The notes beneath the pieces were generated by a model. The model was not told the DNA's origin. It was given only the letters and a program-made list of their open reading frames with translations, and made no database searches. 6,228 nt of DNA, from the NCBI GenBank assembly GCA_024277475.1, contig JAJRVC010000259.1, positions 1 through 6,228 on the forward strand. Direction: 5' to 3'. Below are positions 6,224 to 6,228 of the stretch, one piece after another; within the stretch, counting starts at the first letter, position 1, and each line of letters opens with the position of its first letter. Both the position numbers and the translations under genes were made by a program. Source of the DNA: Deltaproteobacteria bacterium (lineage in GTDB: Bacteria; Desulfobacterota; Desulfobacteria; Desulfobacterales; JAFDCJ01).

Positions 6224-6228
6224 CCATA

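Larger units (their letters stand above)
158..6228 (-). other. Probable polycistronic unit: ligase-livH-livM-livF-binding protein
   Basis: Five co-directional genes have junctions of 2, 1, 46 and 65 nt with no terminator-like hairpin plus T-run between them. Three subunits of one importer and a CoA ligase in a row imply co-transcription. The promoter must lie to the right of the window, because the first visible gene begins at its edge. The 3' end is also not visible: the 141-nt gap at 17-157 shows no convincing terminator before the next ribosome binding site. Confidence 0.8.

Overview
The window is a single-strand run of genes, all read on the minus strand from right to left. It is one branched-chain-amino-acid-type (HAAT/Liv family) ABC transporter cassette with an acyl-CoA ligase (AMP-binding, ANL superfamily) built into it. 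In transcription order it holds: the ligase (4256-6223, 5' end at or just beyond the window edge), a LivH-type permease (3366-4253), a LivM-type permease (2309-3364), a LivF-type ATPase (1468-2262), a periplasmic substrate-binding protein with a clear Sec signal peptide (158-1402), and the first five codons of a further gene behind a strong ribosome binding site (1-16). No RNA genes, mobile elements, CRISPR arrays or convincing terminators were seen.

The spacing marks an operon. Ligase and LivH are 2 nt apart, LivH and LivM 1 nt, LivM and LivF 46 nt, LivF and the binding protein 65 nt, and the binding protein and the next gene 141 nt. The tightest joins are at the ligase-LivH-LivM end, so the ligase looks like a true member of the transport unit. 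The second ATPase expected for this family (LivG) is not in the window and probably lies beyond the right edge or in the gene that starts at the left edge.

The likely working model is inference. The binding protein captures a carboxylic acid in the periplasm, LivH/LivM with LivF and a LivG move it across the inner membrane, and the ligase converts it to a CoA thioester using ATP, trapping it for degradation. The binding protein lacks the alanine-alanine-threonine ligand motif of true amino-acid binders, and the ligase resembles long-chain fatty-acid or aromatic-acid ligases. An aliphatic or aromatic acid is therefore more likely than leucine, isoleucine or valine as substrate.

The organism is a Gram-negative bacterium, since it has a periplasmic binding protein with a signal peptide that lacks a lipobox. 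Moderate GC content and the style of the cassette recall Desulfobacterota (sulfate-reducing or syntrophic 'deltaproteobacteria'), where such ligase-plus-Liv cassettes are familiar from memory. This assignment is a guess that the sequence alone does not prove. The cassette type is recurrent rather than new; what remains open is its substrate and the role of several subfamily-specific protein extensions.
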